The notes under the pieces were generated by a model. The model was not told the DNA's origin and searched no databases. It saw only the letters and a program-made list of their open reading frames with translations. Shown one piece after another: positions 25,339 through 34,667 of a DNA stretch of 64,000 nt; positions within the stretch are counted from its first letter, which is position 1; each line of letters starts with the position of its first letter. The translations under genes were made by a program, and so were the position numbers. Origin of the DNA: CAYNTH01 sp964427055 (GTDB lineage: Archaea > Aenigmatarchaeota > Aenigmatarchaeia > CG10238-14 > SCSR01); contig CAYRSQ010000001.1 of NCBI GenBank assembly GCA_964427055.1, positions 20,014 through 84,013 on the forward strand, read 5' to 3'.

Positions 25339-27156
25339 ATGACCAAGAAACTAAGAAAGATAGTACCAGATACATCTGTCATTATCGATAGAAAATTGTC
25401 CGAATCTATAGAAAAAGACGAATTGGATGATATAGAGATAATCATACCAGCAGCTGTTCTGGACGAACTTCAAGCACAAGCATCCAAAGGTCGCGAACAC
25501 GGTTTCATCGGGTTGGAAGAACTAAAAAAAATCAGGGAGTATTCCAATGAAAGTAAAAGAAACATAAAACTGAGATTTACTGGAAAACGCCCGACACTGG
25601 ACGACATAAAACTTGCTAAAGCCGGAAGAATGGATGCGATAATAAGAGATGTCGCCAAACAGGAAGATGCCGAATTCTTCACTGCTGATTATGTACAAGG
25701 ACTTGTGGGTGAAGCTGAAGGTGTCAAAACGAATTATATGCCCAAAGAACTCAAAGAGATTGAATTGACTTTTAAGAAATTTTTCACAGCAGATACGATA
25801 AGCGTTCATCTGAAGGCAGGTGTAAAACCTATGGCCAAAAGAGGGGAACCTGGTAAATTCAAATTGATTGAGATAGAAGACAATATCTTAGCTAGTTCCT
25901 ATCTGGAAAAAATCATAAAGGAGATAGAAGATGTTTCGTACAGGAGCGAAGAAGGTTCCATTGAAATCAACAGACATGGCGCACTAGTGATACAACTACA
26001 AGAATATAGAATAGCCATAGCTAGACCGCCGTTCTCTGACGGATTGGAATTGACGATAGTCAGGCCTATCGTGAAGCTGGGACTGGAAGATTATCATCTA
26101 TCTAGCAAATTGATTGAACGGTTGGAGAAAAGGGCTGAGGGCGTCATAATCGCAGGTCCTCCTGGAAGTGGAAAAACGACTCTCGCCAGTGGAATAGCTG
26201 AATTTTACATGAAGAAAGGTAAGATTGTGAAAACTTTAGAATCACCCAGAGATTTACAAGTGGGTCCTGAAATAACACAATACGGCCCGTTGGAAGGTGA
26301 TTTCGAGAAGACGGCAGATATTCTTTTGCTCGTAAGACCAGACTACTCAATATTCGACGAAGTCAGAAAACCAAAGGACTTCAAAGTTTTTTCTGATTTG
26401 AGATTAGCCGGAGTGGGTATGATAGGAGTAGTTCATGCGAGCAAAGCGATAGATGCAATACAGAGGTTCATAGGAAAAATAGAAATGGGCATGATACCCC
26501 ATGTAATAGATACAATAATATTCGTAGATTTCGGAAAAGTAGAAAAGGTCTATGAAGTGTCGATGATTGTTAAAGTCCCCAACGGAATGATCGAATCTGA
26601 TCTGGCAAGACCCGTGGTTGAGGTCAGGGATTTCGAAACTGGTAAACTTGAATACGAAATATACACGTTCGGAGAAGAGAACGTAGTGATTGAAATTAAG
26701 GAAACAACCGTACAATCTGGAATAAGAAATTTGGCTTCGAAAAAAATAATGGAAGAAATTCGTAAATTTGATTCTAACGCTGAAATAGAGATACTCAATG
26801 AGAATAACGCTAAGGTAAGGGTCGACAACCATATAATTCCAAAACTAATAGGTAAAAACGGAAAAGTCATAAATCAAATAGAGGAAAAATTAGGTATCCA
26901 TCTAGATGTCGAACCTAAAACTCTGTCAATTGGAAAAGAAGTAGACTCCAACGTAAAAGAAACTGGGAATGCAATTGAAATAAGGTTTGATAAGCATTTG
27001 ATCGGCGAAACCGCAAATATCTACATAAAAGGTACGTTCCTATTTTCCGCAATGATTGGTAAAAAATGCAAAATCAAGTTATCTAAAAATTCTGATATAG
27101 GAAAGGCATTCGTAAACGCTTTGATATCAGATAAAAAAATAAAGGTGTTGATTTAA
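25339..27156 (+). CDS. PIN-ATPase-KH protein (PINA family)
   Basis: 605 residues. An N-terminal PIN domain (VPDTSVIIDRKLSE, AGRMDAIIRDVAKQ with acidic residues) is followed by a GspE/VirB11-like ATPase (Walker A AGPPGSGKTTLASG near residue 272, RPDYSIFDEVRKP, GVVHASKAIDAI) and a KH domain near residue 500 (IPKLIGKNGKVINQIEEKLG). This architecture is the archaeal PINA family; a Sulfolobus member was described as a hexameric Holliday-junction-migrating ATPase. The role here is inferred from family. The ATG at 25339 is preferred to the preceding TTG. The 283 bp upstream hold no gene that I can see. Confidence 0.88.
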   Translation: MTKKLRKIVPDTSVIIDRKLSESIEKDELDDIEIIIPAAVLDELQAQASKGREHGFIGLEELKKIREYSNESKRNIKLRFTGKRPTLDDIKLAKAGRMDAIIRDVAKQEDAEFFTADYVQGLVGEAEGVKTNYMPKELKEIELTFKKFFTADTISVHLKAGVKPMAKRGEPGKFKLIEIEDNILASSYLEKIIKEIEDVSYRSEEGSIEINRHGALVIQLQEYRIAIARPPFSDGLELTIVRPIVKLGLEDYHLSSKLIERLEKRAEGVIIAGPPGSGKTTLASGIAEFYMKKGKIVKTLESPRDLQVGPEITQYGPLEGDFEKTADILLLVRPDYSIFDEVRKPKDFKVFSDLRLAGVGMIGVVHASKAIDAIQRFIGKIEMGMIPHVIDTIIFVDFGKVEKVYEVSMIVKVPNGMIESDLARPVVEVRDFETGKLEYEIYTFGEENVVIEIKETTVQSGIRNLASKKIMEEIRKFDSNAEIEILNENNAKVRVDNHIIPKLIGKNGKVINQIEEKLGIHLDVEPKTLSIGKEVDSNVKETGNAIEIRFDKHLIGETANIYIKGTFLFSAMIGKKCKIKLSKNSDIGKAFVNALISDKKIKVLI

Positions 27157-28269
27157 TCAGAGAATGTCAACATCCAACCGTTCGACTAGGAACTGAAATC
27201 TTTTCGCCATCGATAGCATGAGATTCATTTTTTCATCGGACCCAGATAGGAGGGTTCTCATTATCATCCCCTTCTTTATGGGTATCTTTAAATGGGATTT
27301 CCACTTTTTGTCATATTCATTCTGTAAATATTCATGTGAAAAATTACCAGCGGTCAGGGCTCTTATACATGCGTTTGAGCAGTAACCAGCTCCTATCAGA
27401 CCATATATAACCCCTCCGCCCGAAAACGGTTTTACCTGACAAGCAGCGTCGCCCACTGTAAGAATACGCTCGGATGACGTTCTATTCATAAGTCCGAAAT
27501 TTATCCTTCCGACAACATCTGGTTTCACGTCAGATTTGTTCACATTTCCATCGGTTCTTAGGTTGACGAATGTTTTCAGTCTATTCAAAGAATCCTTTTT
27601 GGATGCCAATCCTATTCTGGCTTTTTTCGAGTTGATTGGAACCACCCAACCGAAAAAATCTGGTGATATATCAGAACTGAAATGCAACTCGACTGAATCT
27701 ACATCAAAATTACCACTGACAGTTGTCTGCACTCCTGTCAAAATATTAGATGGCCTCATAAGGTTAGCTTTGGATGCGACAGTGGATATTGGACCGTCCG
27801 CACCGACCAATAGTTTAGTCTGTAATTTACCTTCGTCCGTATTCACAAAAACAGAATCCTCCTTTATTATCAATCCTTCCGTAGTTTTCCCTATACTGGA
27901 ATTTCTTCTTATTTCGAAATCTTTAAATTCCGTTTGAAGTTTAATTTCTACTCCCGATTGCCTCGCCTTTAGAAACATGAATTTGTCAAACTTTTCCCTA
28001 TCTATAACATAAAATGGTTTCTTTGATTTTATTTCGAACTCATCGGAATCATAATAAAATCTGGCACTGCTCAATTCGTTTAAAATTACATTGTCTGGTA
28101 AATCTGTAACTATTCTCTTAAGTCTATGACTGACAAGGCCAGTGCATTGAACGGGGGTTCCCACATCCTCTTTTTTATCAATCAGGATTGTCTTAAATCC
28201 TCTTCTTGAGACCAATTCAGACACTCTACATCCTATCGGACCTGCACCAATCACAACTAAATCATACAA
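27157..28269 (-). CDS. Geranylgeranyl reductase family FAD protein
   Basis: 370 residues with the FAD-binding motif VVIGAGPIGCRVSELVSRRG at the N-terminus, GTPVQCTGLVS (family-typical), and FVVGDAAC-like ILTVGDAACQVKPFSGGGVI in the middle. Archaeal members saturate the geranylgeranyl chains of ether lipids (digeranylgeranylglycerophospholipid reductase) or of quinones. The start is a TTG at 28269, with GGGTGA 6 nt upstream. A cis-prenyltransferase gene lies just upstream, so both handle isoprenoid lipids. Confidence 0.88.
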   Translation of the reverse strand: MYDLVVIGAGPIGCRVSELVSRRGFKTILIDKKEDVGTPVQCTGLVSHRLKRIVTDLPDNVILNELSSARFYYDSDEFEIKSKKPFYVIDREKFDKFMFLKARQSGVEIKLQTEFKDFEIRRNSSIGKTTEGLIIKEDSVFVNTDEGKLQTKLLVGADGPISTVASKANLMRPSNILTGVQTTVSGNFDVDSVELHFSSDISPDFFGWVVPINSKKARIGLASKKDSLNRLKTFVNLRTDGNVNKSDVKPDVVGRINFGLMNRTSSERILTVGDAACQVKPFSGGGVIYGLIGAGYCSNACIRALTAGNFSHEYLQNEYDKKWKSHLKIPIKKGMIMRTLLSGSDEKMNLMLSMAKRFQFLVERLDVDIL

Positions 28270-28286
28270 AACAATTCACCCAGAAC

Positions 28287-29006
28287 TCATTTACCGAAGT
28301 TTCTCTTTACAGTACCGAACCATTTGAATGCTTCAATAAGTTCTTCTTTTGTAAAATCTGGCCATAAAGTTTCGGTTATGTATAGCTCAGCATAAGCTGC
28401 TTGCCATAAAAGTAAATTTGATAGCCTGTGATAGCCACCTGTTCTTATCACTAGATCAACGGGGGCATTGACCATGAGATGATCCTCTATGTCCTTAGCG
28501 GTAACTTCAACCTTTCCGGTCTCAATCGCCTGTTGAGCTAATTTCTTCACGACTTCCGTGAGTTCAAATTGGCCGCTGTACGCCACTAAAAGATTCAGCG
28601 CCTTTTTCTGGTATTTAGCAGTTCTCTTCATTATTCTTCTAGCAACTTCCCTTATTCTCAGAGGAAGTTGCGACAAATCACCTATGAATCTGACTTTGAC
28701 TTCATACTTATCCAGTATACCAGATTCGTCTTTTTCTAGATTCTCTAGATATTCGTAGAAGATGTCTAAAAGCTCTTCTACCTCTCTCTTAGACCTCTTA
28801 AGGTTTTCTGTAGAGAGCATATATATTGACAATTGAGGGACATTCAGTTCCCACGACCATTTGAGTAATTTCTCAACTTTTAGTGCGCCTTCTCTGTGGC
28901 CGAGCCAGAGATGACGTTTCTTGGTTTTTTTAGCCCATCTCCGATTACCGTCTATTATGACAGCTAGGTGATTAGGCACTTTAATTCTTTCATGAATGTC
29001 ATTCAT
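28287..29006 (-). CDS. uppS: Cis-prenyltransferase (polyprenyl diphosphate synthase)
   Basis: About 239 residues. HLAVIIDGNRRWAKK is the catalytic Asp region, GHREGALKVEKLLKW, LSIYMLSTENLKR, and the C-terminal DLVIRTGGYHRLSNLLLWQA and YAELYITETLWPDF are the remaining family blocks. The enzyme makes the long polyprenyl diphosphate that serves as lipid carrier for N-glycosylation in archaea, which fits the sequon-rich surface protein encoded nearby. The GTG at 29015 is an alternative start. Confidence 0.93.
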   Translation of the reverse strand: MNDIHERIKVPNHLAVIIDGNRRWAKKTKKRHLWLGHREGALKVEKLLKWSWELNVPQLSIYMLSTENLKRSKREVEELLDIFYEYLENLEKDESGILDKYEVKVRFIGDLSQLPLRIREVARRIMKRTAKYQKKALNLLVAYSGQFELTEVVKKLAQQAIETGKVEVTAKDIEDHLMVNAPVDLVIRTGGYHRLSNLLLWQAAYAELYITETLWPDFTKEELIEAFKWFGTVKRNFGK

Positions 29007-29074
29007 ACGATTCACTACTATTTCGTGTTTACGTAAAAGTATCTTTAAAGGTTCTAATTTAAGTGTTTTTTTGT

Positions 29075-29830
29075 TTATGGTATATTCAAAAGCACGGAAT
29101 CCGTCAACTGCTTTACGCTTTTTCTACCAATTAAAAAATCGTTCTCTATTCTACAGCCTCCAACTCCCTTGACATATATACCAGGTTCTATCGTGAAAAC
29201 CATACCAGGTTCAAACCTAATTTTCTTTATAGTTTTCCAGAGTTTCTTATTGAAAATGGATGAGCTTTCCTTTTTAGGAACAGTTATGATAGGGAACTCA
29301 TGCACATCCGTACCAAGTCCATGACCCAGGGAATGTTTCACTTCGTATCCCCGCGTTTTCAGGAACTTTGAATATGTCTCATGGAGTTTCCAGCAGTATG
29401 AACCCGTCCTGATTGAATTTACCAGAGTATTGTATATCTTCAATGTGTCATCCAATATCATGGATGCAGTTTCGGATATCTCTCCCTTGACGAAAGGCAC
29501 GGTAACGTCAGTGCAATAACCGTTATATTTTGCGCCGAAATCGATGTATCCGAGACCCTTAATTTTCTTATTAGTGGGTTTCGCATGAATGACTTGTGCT
29601 CGTTTACCACAAGCGACGATTGTGGGGAATGATAGGCTTGCATCACTGATTCTGATAAAAGAATTCACGACATTGGACAATTGTTTCTCTGTTATCCCGT
29701 CAGTACAGAGCCCTCGCTTTATCACATCTATGCATGAATTGCTTATTTTGGCAGATTCGGATATCTGTTTTAGTTCGTAAGGATTCTTAATAATCCTAGA
29801 TAGTTTCTCGTCATAATCCAACCTTTTCAT
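29075..29830 (-). CDS. M24-family metallopeptidase (Xaa-Pro aminopeptidase-like)
   Basis: About 251 residues, only the C-terminal creatinase/aminopeptidase fold. Metal ligands are visible: IDFGAKYNGYCTDVT (two Asp), HSLGHGLGTDVHE (His), FTIEPGIYVKGVGG and CRIENDFLI (two Glu). The N-terminal domain of full-length Xaa-Pro dipeptidases is missing, as in short archaeal members. It likely trims N-terminal X-Pro peptides; the exact specificity is unknown. It is distinct from the methionine aminopeptidase at 34.7 kb. Confidence 0.85.
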   Translation of the reverse strand: MKRLDYDEKLSRIIKNPYELKQISESAKISNSCIDVIKRGLCTDGITEKQLSNVVNSFIRISDASLSFPTIVACGKRAQVIHAKPTNKKIKGLGYIDFGAKYNGYCTDVTVPFVKGEISETASMILDDTLKIYNTLVNSIRTGSYCWKLHETYSKFLKTRGYEVKHSLGHGLGTDVHEFPIITVPKKESSSIFNKKLWKTIKKIRFEPGMVFTIEPGIYVKGVGGCRIENDFLIGRKSVKQLTDSVLLNIP

Positions 29831-29891
29831 ATGTCTCACGGATGTAATATATTTATTAGATTATCTTATACAGAATAAAGTAATCTCATGA

Positions 29892-29966
29892 GGACCCGTA
29901 GCTCAGTTTGGACAGAGCAGTTGCCTCCTAAGCAGAAGGTCGTGGGTTCAAATCCCACCGGGCCCG
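29892..29966 (+). tRNA. tRNA-Arg (anticodon CCU)
   Basis: A 75-nt cloverleaf: acceptor GGACCCG with CGGGCCC, D-arm GCTC/GAGC, anticodon loop CTCCTAA (anticodon CCT), variable loop AGGTC, T-arm GTGGG-TTCAAAT-CCCAC, discriminator G. Two oddities: A3 faces C70 in the acceptor stem (a U there would pair), and G27 faces A43, as in the other tRNA-Arg here. No intron, no encoded CCA. It reads AGG. Confidence 0.92.
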
Positions 29967-30029
29967 TTTATTTCCTCTGTCATCTAAATTTTATTTGAAT
30001 TGAAACATCAATTTATATAGAGATATTAT

Positions 30030-32606
30030 ATGAGGATGAAATTTTTACTAATAGTGACTCTATTTTCTTTCCTTTTCTTAGCGAACGGTATATATGCTGT
30101 GGATTTTGATTCCTCAATAAATGCAATCAATGGAGGATTAACTAGCGCACTATTCAACTTTTCCATAACAAATAACGACGCGGCCAACAACATAACAAAA
30201 TTGAATATAACACTAAACTCCGGATTTATATATAGAGGAGGAGCAAGACAAAACCTAATGACGTTCTATCTCATGGAAAGTGGAACTGTGTTGTCATGGG
30301 AGAACAGCAGTTACATAGTAAACAATAGCGCCACAGTCTACATCTGGTTTTATGCAAGTACACCTAGTCTGACCGGCCAACAAAAGATAAATGTATCGAC
30401 CATAGATAATACGGGATCGTTTCTCTCCAAGAATGTCACATTGGAACTGATAGATTCCAATGCTCCGAAATGGTCAAGCAACACCACAACTTACTCAGTA
30501 CCAACTTCATATCTATTGAACAAGAACAACACGTTCAACATAACATGGACCGATAATCTGGGACTAGAGGATGTGAAATTCGAATTCAACGGAGTAAACT
30601 ACACAAATACCAGCTCCATCCCAGTGAAAACGTCGGGATCGGGTGTATATGGAATAACATTGACGGATTTGAACGCAAATTCATACAATTATAAATGGTT
30701 CGCTGAAGATTGGAATAACACCGAGAATGCTACAAGTGTTCTACTATACAACGTATCAAAGGCGATGAACCCTATAACTGTATATTTTGACGGCTCCGCT
30801 AACACGGACAAAGTCGTCAATCTGGGAGAAACTCTGAATATAACTGTAACTGGCAAGGGGAATGTATATCTTTATGAGAATGGGACTTTGATAGGGTCCG
30901 GTGGGAGCCCGTTGACCTATCTCAGATCACTGTCATCTAGGGGTATATACGTATACCAGATAAATGGGACGTCTACCGCAAATTATACAACGAACTCAAC
31001 TGGCTCTACATATACAATCAGAGTGGATTATCCGTCCCCAAGATATTCGGTATCCACATCGATACCAACTACATGGTCGCTAAACTCATATGCATTGTTC
31101 AACGTGACATGGAATGACCCCAATGATTCGAACGGATTCAGCGTGGCTTTGATACAACTGAATCACAGTGGTAGTGCTACGAATTACACGATGACAAGGA
31201 TAGGTAGTACGAACACTTCTACGTACGAATTGAACCTGACTACACCAATGACACTAACTTGGAGAATTTATGCGAACAATTCATATAATACATGGAACTC
31301 GACTGAACTGAACACTTCGGTCATAAGCAGGATATCCCCAACCTTGTCTATATCTGTCATACCAGACTGGAATGTCATCAAAGGTACACGGACTACAGTC
31401 AAGTGTTCATCGGATCAGGTATCAGTGAATCTTTATAGAGACGGTGTATTGGTGTCAAATCCCGACGTACAAACACTGTCGACTGGTGAATATTTTTATC
31501 TTTGCAACAATACTCTCACAGTCAACTATTCGTCTACCTATGAAAGTAAACTTCTCACAGCCTACAATTTCATGGCAGTAATATCCTTCCTAAATGTAGA
31601 TCCAATAGTGACCATAGTACAGAACTCAAGTAATTCAACGACAGTGGTAATAAAAAATACCGGAAATGCTACACAAAGCGTTAATTTCGAAATAGAAAAT
31701 ATAACATCCACGATATATTCAATAAATGACAGTACAGTAGATATTTCATACGGAAATAAAGCAGCATTCTCTATGAATTTCACTGTAAGCGATTCTATGG
31801 AACTGGGCGATTATAAAGGAAATTATAAGGTTACTACATCCAATAGTACGTATACATATTCATTCATTCTTAGAATCACTCCGAAAGCAGAGGATTATGA
31901 AACGATAGAAAACAGCATTGCTCTTTATAAAGCGAATATGAATAAACTATGGTCCGAACTTAACCAGACTAAAGCACAATATCCAGAGCTCAATTATACT
32001 TCAATCGAAACGTGGATACTAGACACCAAAGCAAAAATAGATTCTGCCGAAAATTATGTCAATCAAAACAATTATTATGCGGCATATGAACTATTGGGCA
32101 CCATAGAATCAAACATAGCATCAGCTGAAAGCGAACTGAATGCACTTAAACTAAATTCTGGGATATTTCCGTCATGGATCAGAAACCTTCTAATCGGAAT
32201 TGGAACAGTTGTCGTTATGATACTTGCCTATCTTTTATGGCCAGTGAAAGGATATGACATTAAATCTGGTAACTATAGACACAAAACTACGAAAGAAACA
32301 GGGATAGAAAAACTTATGGATGTCAAAGTAAAAATGAAGGGAAAACTCCCGATAGAAAAAATGAAAGGAATTAAAACCAAGATAACAGAAAAACTTCCGA
32401 AACCTAAGTATGCCGACGAAATACACATTTCCGATATCAAACCAGATGCTAACGAATACTGGAAAAAACAATCAGTTCAGAAGAAACCTAAAACTAATTC
32501 ATTCATTGAAAAAATCCAGAATTTCTTTAAACATCGTGAAAAAACGAATTCTAATGAATACTTTGAAATTCCATTGGATGAAGGCGAGGAATCAGTCGAA
32601 ACATAA
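30030..32606 (+). CDS. Large surface protein with signal peptide, many sequons and a C-terminal anchor
   Basis: 858 residues. A signal peptide (MKFLLIVTLFSFLFLANGIYA from the second Met) is followed by about 690 residues rich in Asn, Thr and Ser with dozens of N-x-S/T sequons and repeated beta-rich, Ig-like stretches; then a helical stretch (about residues 630-705), one membrane span (LLIGIGTVVVMILAYLLWPV) and a cytoplasmic tail of about 115 basic residues. It looks like an S-layer-associated or adhesin-type membrane protein. A TATA box (ATTTATATA, 30010-30018) lies so close that the ATG at 30036 may be the real start. The 3' end overlaps the convergent regulator by 15 bp. Confidence 0.75.
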   Translation: MRMKFLLIVTLFSFLFLANGIYAVDFDSSINAINGGLTSALFNFSITNNDAANNITKLNITLNSGFIYRGGARQNLMTFYLMESGTVLSWENSSYIVNNSATVYIWFYASTPSLTGQQKINVSTIDNTGSFLSKNVTLELIDSNAPKWSSNTTTYSVPTSYLLNKNNTFNITWTDNLGLEDVKFEFNGVNYTNTSSIPVKTSGSGVYGITLTDLNANSYNYKWFAEDWNNTENATSVLLYNVSKAMNPITVYFDGSANTDKVVNLGETLNITVTGKGNVYLYENGTLIGSGGSPLTYLRSLSSRGIYVYQINGTSTANYTTNSTGSTYTIRVDYPSPRYSVSTSIPTTWSLNSYALFNVTWNDPNDSNGFSVALIQLNHSGSATNYTMTRIGSTNTSTYELNLTTPMTLTWRIYANNSYNTWNSTELNTSVISRISPTLSISVIPDWNVIKGTRTTVKCSSDQVSVNLYRDGVLVSNPDVQTLSTGEYFYLCNNTLTVNYSSTYESKLLTAYNFMAVISFLNVDPIVTIVQNSSNSTTVVIKNTGNATQSVNFEIENITSTIYSINDSTVDISYGNKAAFSMNFTVSDSMELGDYKGNYKVTTSNSTYTYSFILRITPKAEDYETIENSIALYKANMNKLWSELNQTKAQYPELNYTSIETWILDTKAKIDSAENYVNQNNYYAAYELLGTIESNIASAESELNALKLNSGIFPSWIRNLLIGIGTVVVMILAYLLWPVKGYDIKSGNYRHKTTKETGIEKLMDVKVKMKGKLPIEKMKGIKTKITEKLPKPKYADEIHISDIKPDANEYWKKQSVQKKPKTNSFIEKIQNFFKHREKTNSNEYFEIPLDEGEESVET

Positions 32607-32966
32607 TTTGCATGAATCTAGTGAAGGACATGCTTTTTCATGTATCTTGCATATCAGGCCTTCCTCTCTGACTGTAGCACAGATATTACAAATTTTCTTA
32701 TGCATGTATTTAGAATCTGCATCACCAATCGCTATTTCCTTGGCCAAATCTCTAATCATTCCCATGACTTTTTTGTTCGAAGTGAGTATACGAATTTTCT
32801 TCCCTCTCAAATCCCTCATATATTGAGATATTGCTGGTTGCGTCATTCCAAGTTTCTTCGATATCTGAGTTTGAGTCATTCCATGCGTTTCAGATAACTC
32901 ATTTGTAAGAATCGACCTCAATCCAGGCAGAATGTCTGATACGATTATCTCGCAAAACGGCTTCAT
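32592..32966 (-). CDS. HTH transcriptional regulator with Cys-rich tail (COG2522-like)
   Basis: 124 residues. The N-terminal half (MKPFCEIIVSDILPGLRSIL) leads into a helix-turn-helix, MTQTQISKKLGMTQPAISQY. The C-terminal part has five Cys (KICNIC, LICKIHEKACP, DSCKLC) and could bind a metal or Fe-S cluster. This layout matches the archaeal COG2522 family of predicted regulators; the target genes are unknown. It is convergent with the surface-protein gene, with a 15-bp 3' overlap that could allow antisense effects. Confidence 0.8.
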   Translation of the reverse strand: MKPFCEIIVSDILPGLRSILTNELSETHGMTQTQISKKLGMTQPAISQYMRDLRGKKIRILTSNKKVMGMIRDLAKEIAIGDADSKYMHKKICNICATVREEGLICKIHEKACPSLDSCKLCFD

Positions 32967-33060
32967 AGTTAAAAGTATTCGTTCTCAAACTTAAAAATAT
33001 AACATCGTTATAGCTGAAGCTAGATATTGACTTTTAACCAATGCAAATGTCATTCTTAAT

Positions 33061-33237
33061 ATGGAAGATGCGTTAAACATTGTTTCCAGTGCAGCTGATA
33101 TGATTGATATAACAAACATCAGCACACCCGTGTGGGGAGACCCGAAACTATGGATAATAATATCTATTGGTTTGGTGATACTCACAGCAATATTAATTTA
33201 TTATAAGTTATTGACAGGAGAGACACGAAACGTATAA
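33061..33237 (+). CDS. Small single-span membrane protein
   Basis: 58 residues starting MEDALNIVSSAADMIDITNI, with one strong hydrophobic helix (WIIISIGLVILTAILIYYKL) and a short basic tail (GETRNV). No similar family is recognised. It ends 27 bp before the HAD-like gene on the same strand, so the two may be one operon. No clear ribosome site, but AT-rich boxes near 33000 could give a leadered transcript. Confidence 0.5.
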   Translation: MEDALNIVSSAADMIDITNISTPVWGDPKLWIIISIGLVILTAILIYYKLLTGETRNV

Positions 33238-33264
33238 CTTCTATCAGAAGAGAAGGATTTACAG

Positions 33265-34425
33265 ATGGTATTTGAAATTCTCGGCCATGAAAAAGAATTA
33301 TTTAAACAAATTATTTATGAGCATGCAAATTCTGATTTTTTCCCAGCATCAGATTTCAATTTAGAACTATACGGATACGGCGTACTCGATTCCAAAGGAA
33401 AGAAACACAAACTAATTCTATCGGATCTAGATGGGGTTTGGACCAAAACTCCGCTATTCATAGGATATATTGAAGCGCTCTCAAACATAAATCCAGGAAT
33501 AGCAAATTCAACGGATGAAATAATTCGAAACCTATCCAAACTTGATGCAGGAAACTCGGATGAAGTTGTCAAACATATATCGGAAATTTTCAGAACGTCT
33601 GGTGTCAAAAAATGGCAACATGAAAAAGCAACTAAAAGAGGGGTTGAAAGAAGCGAAAGTATACCCAATGCCTTTAAAACCGTCTCGGACTCCATAGAAA
33701 TGGGTTATGAATTCCATTTCATAAGTGGCTCTCCGGACTCTTCCGTTAAAGGCTTTGTTGAAACTAAATTAGGAATAGATTCTACACATGCAATTGGATC
33801 TGAGTATATTTTCAAAGAAGATTCATTTGAAAGGATAGAAGACCTTCTCTACGGAAAGAAACGAGGTGTATGCACAAAATTACTTGAAAGCTTTATGGGG
33901 TCAGAAAAAGGATTTGTAATATTCCTCTCAGATGAACTGGAAGACTTCAGAACATCTGGTCACATCTCAAATACTTTCATACTTGTAAACGAAAAGCAAG
34001 GTGAATCTGATAAAGCTATAATAGAATTACCATCTATAACACGTGGTGCGGAAATTCTTCCATATCTATTAAGGAAGATAGAAAGGGGAATGTGTCTCTA
34101 TTTCGGATTCGACTCTATCAAAAGAAACGATATACTTGGATCGGCGCTTAACGTTGGAAACTTATGCACTGATATTAGAACAACGAAATATAGTAAGCTT
34201 ACTGAACTAAAAGATGAACTTTTATCACATTACAGTAACTATAAAGCGCTCTCGCCACAGATATTTCCTTTCTACCTATCAAATATAGATAATTTAATAT
34301 ATAGATTAAAAATTGAGTCCGACCCATCCGAAATCAGGACATTATCCGAGAAGTTTTGGAAAGAATTTACTAAATATTCACCCGATTACAATGTAGCTAA
34401 GAAAATCTACTCAAATCACAATTGA
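33265..34425 (+). CDS. HAD-superfamily-like protein of unknown function
   Basis: 386 residues. LILSDLDGVWTKTPLFIGYI near residue 52 is HAD motif I (DLDG with the first catalytic Asp), FHFISGSPDSSVKGF is motif II, and GVCTKLLESF followed by VIFLSDELEDF would give motifs III and IV. About 45 residues precede the fold, and the last 130 residues are a helical region without known motif. Probably a phosphohydrolase; the substrate is unknown. A 58-residue membrane protein precedes it. Confidence 0.7.
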   Translation: MVFEILGHEKELFKQIIYEHANSDFFPASDFNLELYGYGVLDSKGKKHKLILSDLDGVWTKTPLFIGYIEALSNINPGIANSTDEIIRNLSKLDAGNSDEVVKHISEIFRTSGVKKWQHEKATKRGVERSESIPNAFKTVSDSIEMGYEFHFISGSPDSSVKGFVETKLGIDSTHAIGSEYIFKEDSFERIEDLLYGKKRGVCTKLLESFMGSEKGFVIFLSDELEDFRTSGHISNTFILVNEKQGESDKAIIELPSITRGAEILPYLLRKIERGMCLYFGFDSIKRNDILGSALNVGNLCTDIRTTKYSKLTELKDELLSHYSNYKALSPQIFPFYLSNIDNLIYRLKIESDPSEIRTLSEKFWKEFTKYSPDYNVAKKIYSNHN

Positions 34426-34469
34426 GAAAAGATTTTATTCGAAAAAACACTAATTTATTTTAGATTATA

Positions 34470-34559
34470 ATGGCGGTTAAGAAAAAAGCAACTAAAAAGA
34501 AAGTCACGAGAAAAAAACCGACTAAGAAAAAAACGAAATCAAAGGCCAAGAAGAGATAA
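34470..34559 (+). CDS. 29-residue Lys-rich basic peptide
   Basis: The frame encodes MAVKKKATKKKVTRKKPTKK and nine more residues ending in KKR; 18 of 29 residues are Lys or Arg, with Ala, Thr, Pro and Val making up nearly all the rest. This resembles the C-terminal tails of linker histone H1 and bacterial histone-like peptides. The ATG lies in an AT-rich context (TTTTAGATTATA upstream) and a hairpin/T-tract follows 41 bp later, so the unit has its own gene-like borders. It could be a DNA- or RNA-neutralising peptide. Homopurine runs make chance ORFs more likely, so confidence is moderate. Confidence 0.5.
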   Translation: MAVKKKATKKKVTRKKPTKKKTKSKAKKR

Positions 34560-34600
34560 TCTTGGTCTTTAATGCGATATCGTTACATGGCCGTTTTAAG

Positions 34601-34629
34601 ACCTTGAAAAGGTTATTTTTCTATTTTTT
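34601..34629 (+). terminator. Hairpin plus T-tract terminator
   Basis: ACCTT-GAA-AAGGT (34601-34613) followed by TATTTTTCTATTTTTT. The hairpin is short, but archaeal termination depends mostly on the T-tract. It lies after the 29-residue basic gene and before map. Confidence 0.5.
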
Positions 34630-34667
34630 ATAACTTAGTCTGAATAGTATTCTATTAAAGTGATACG

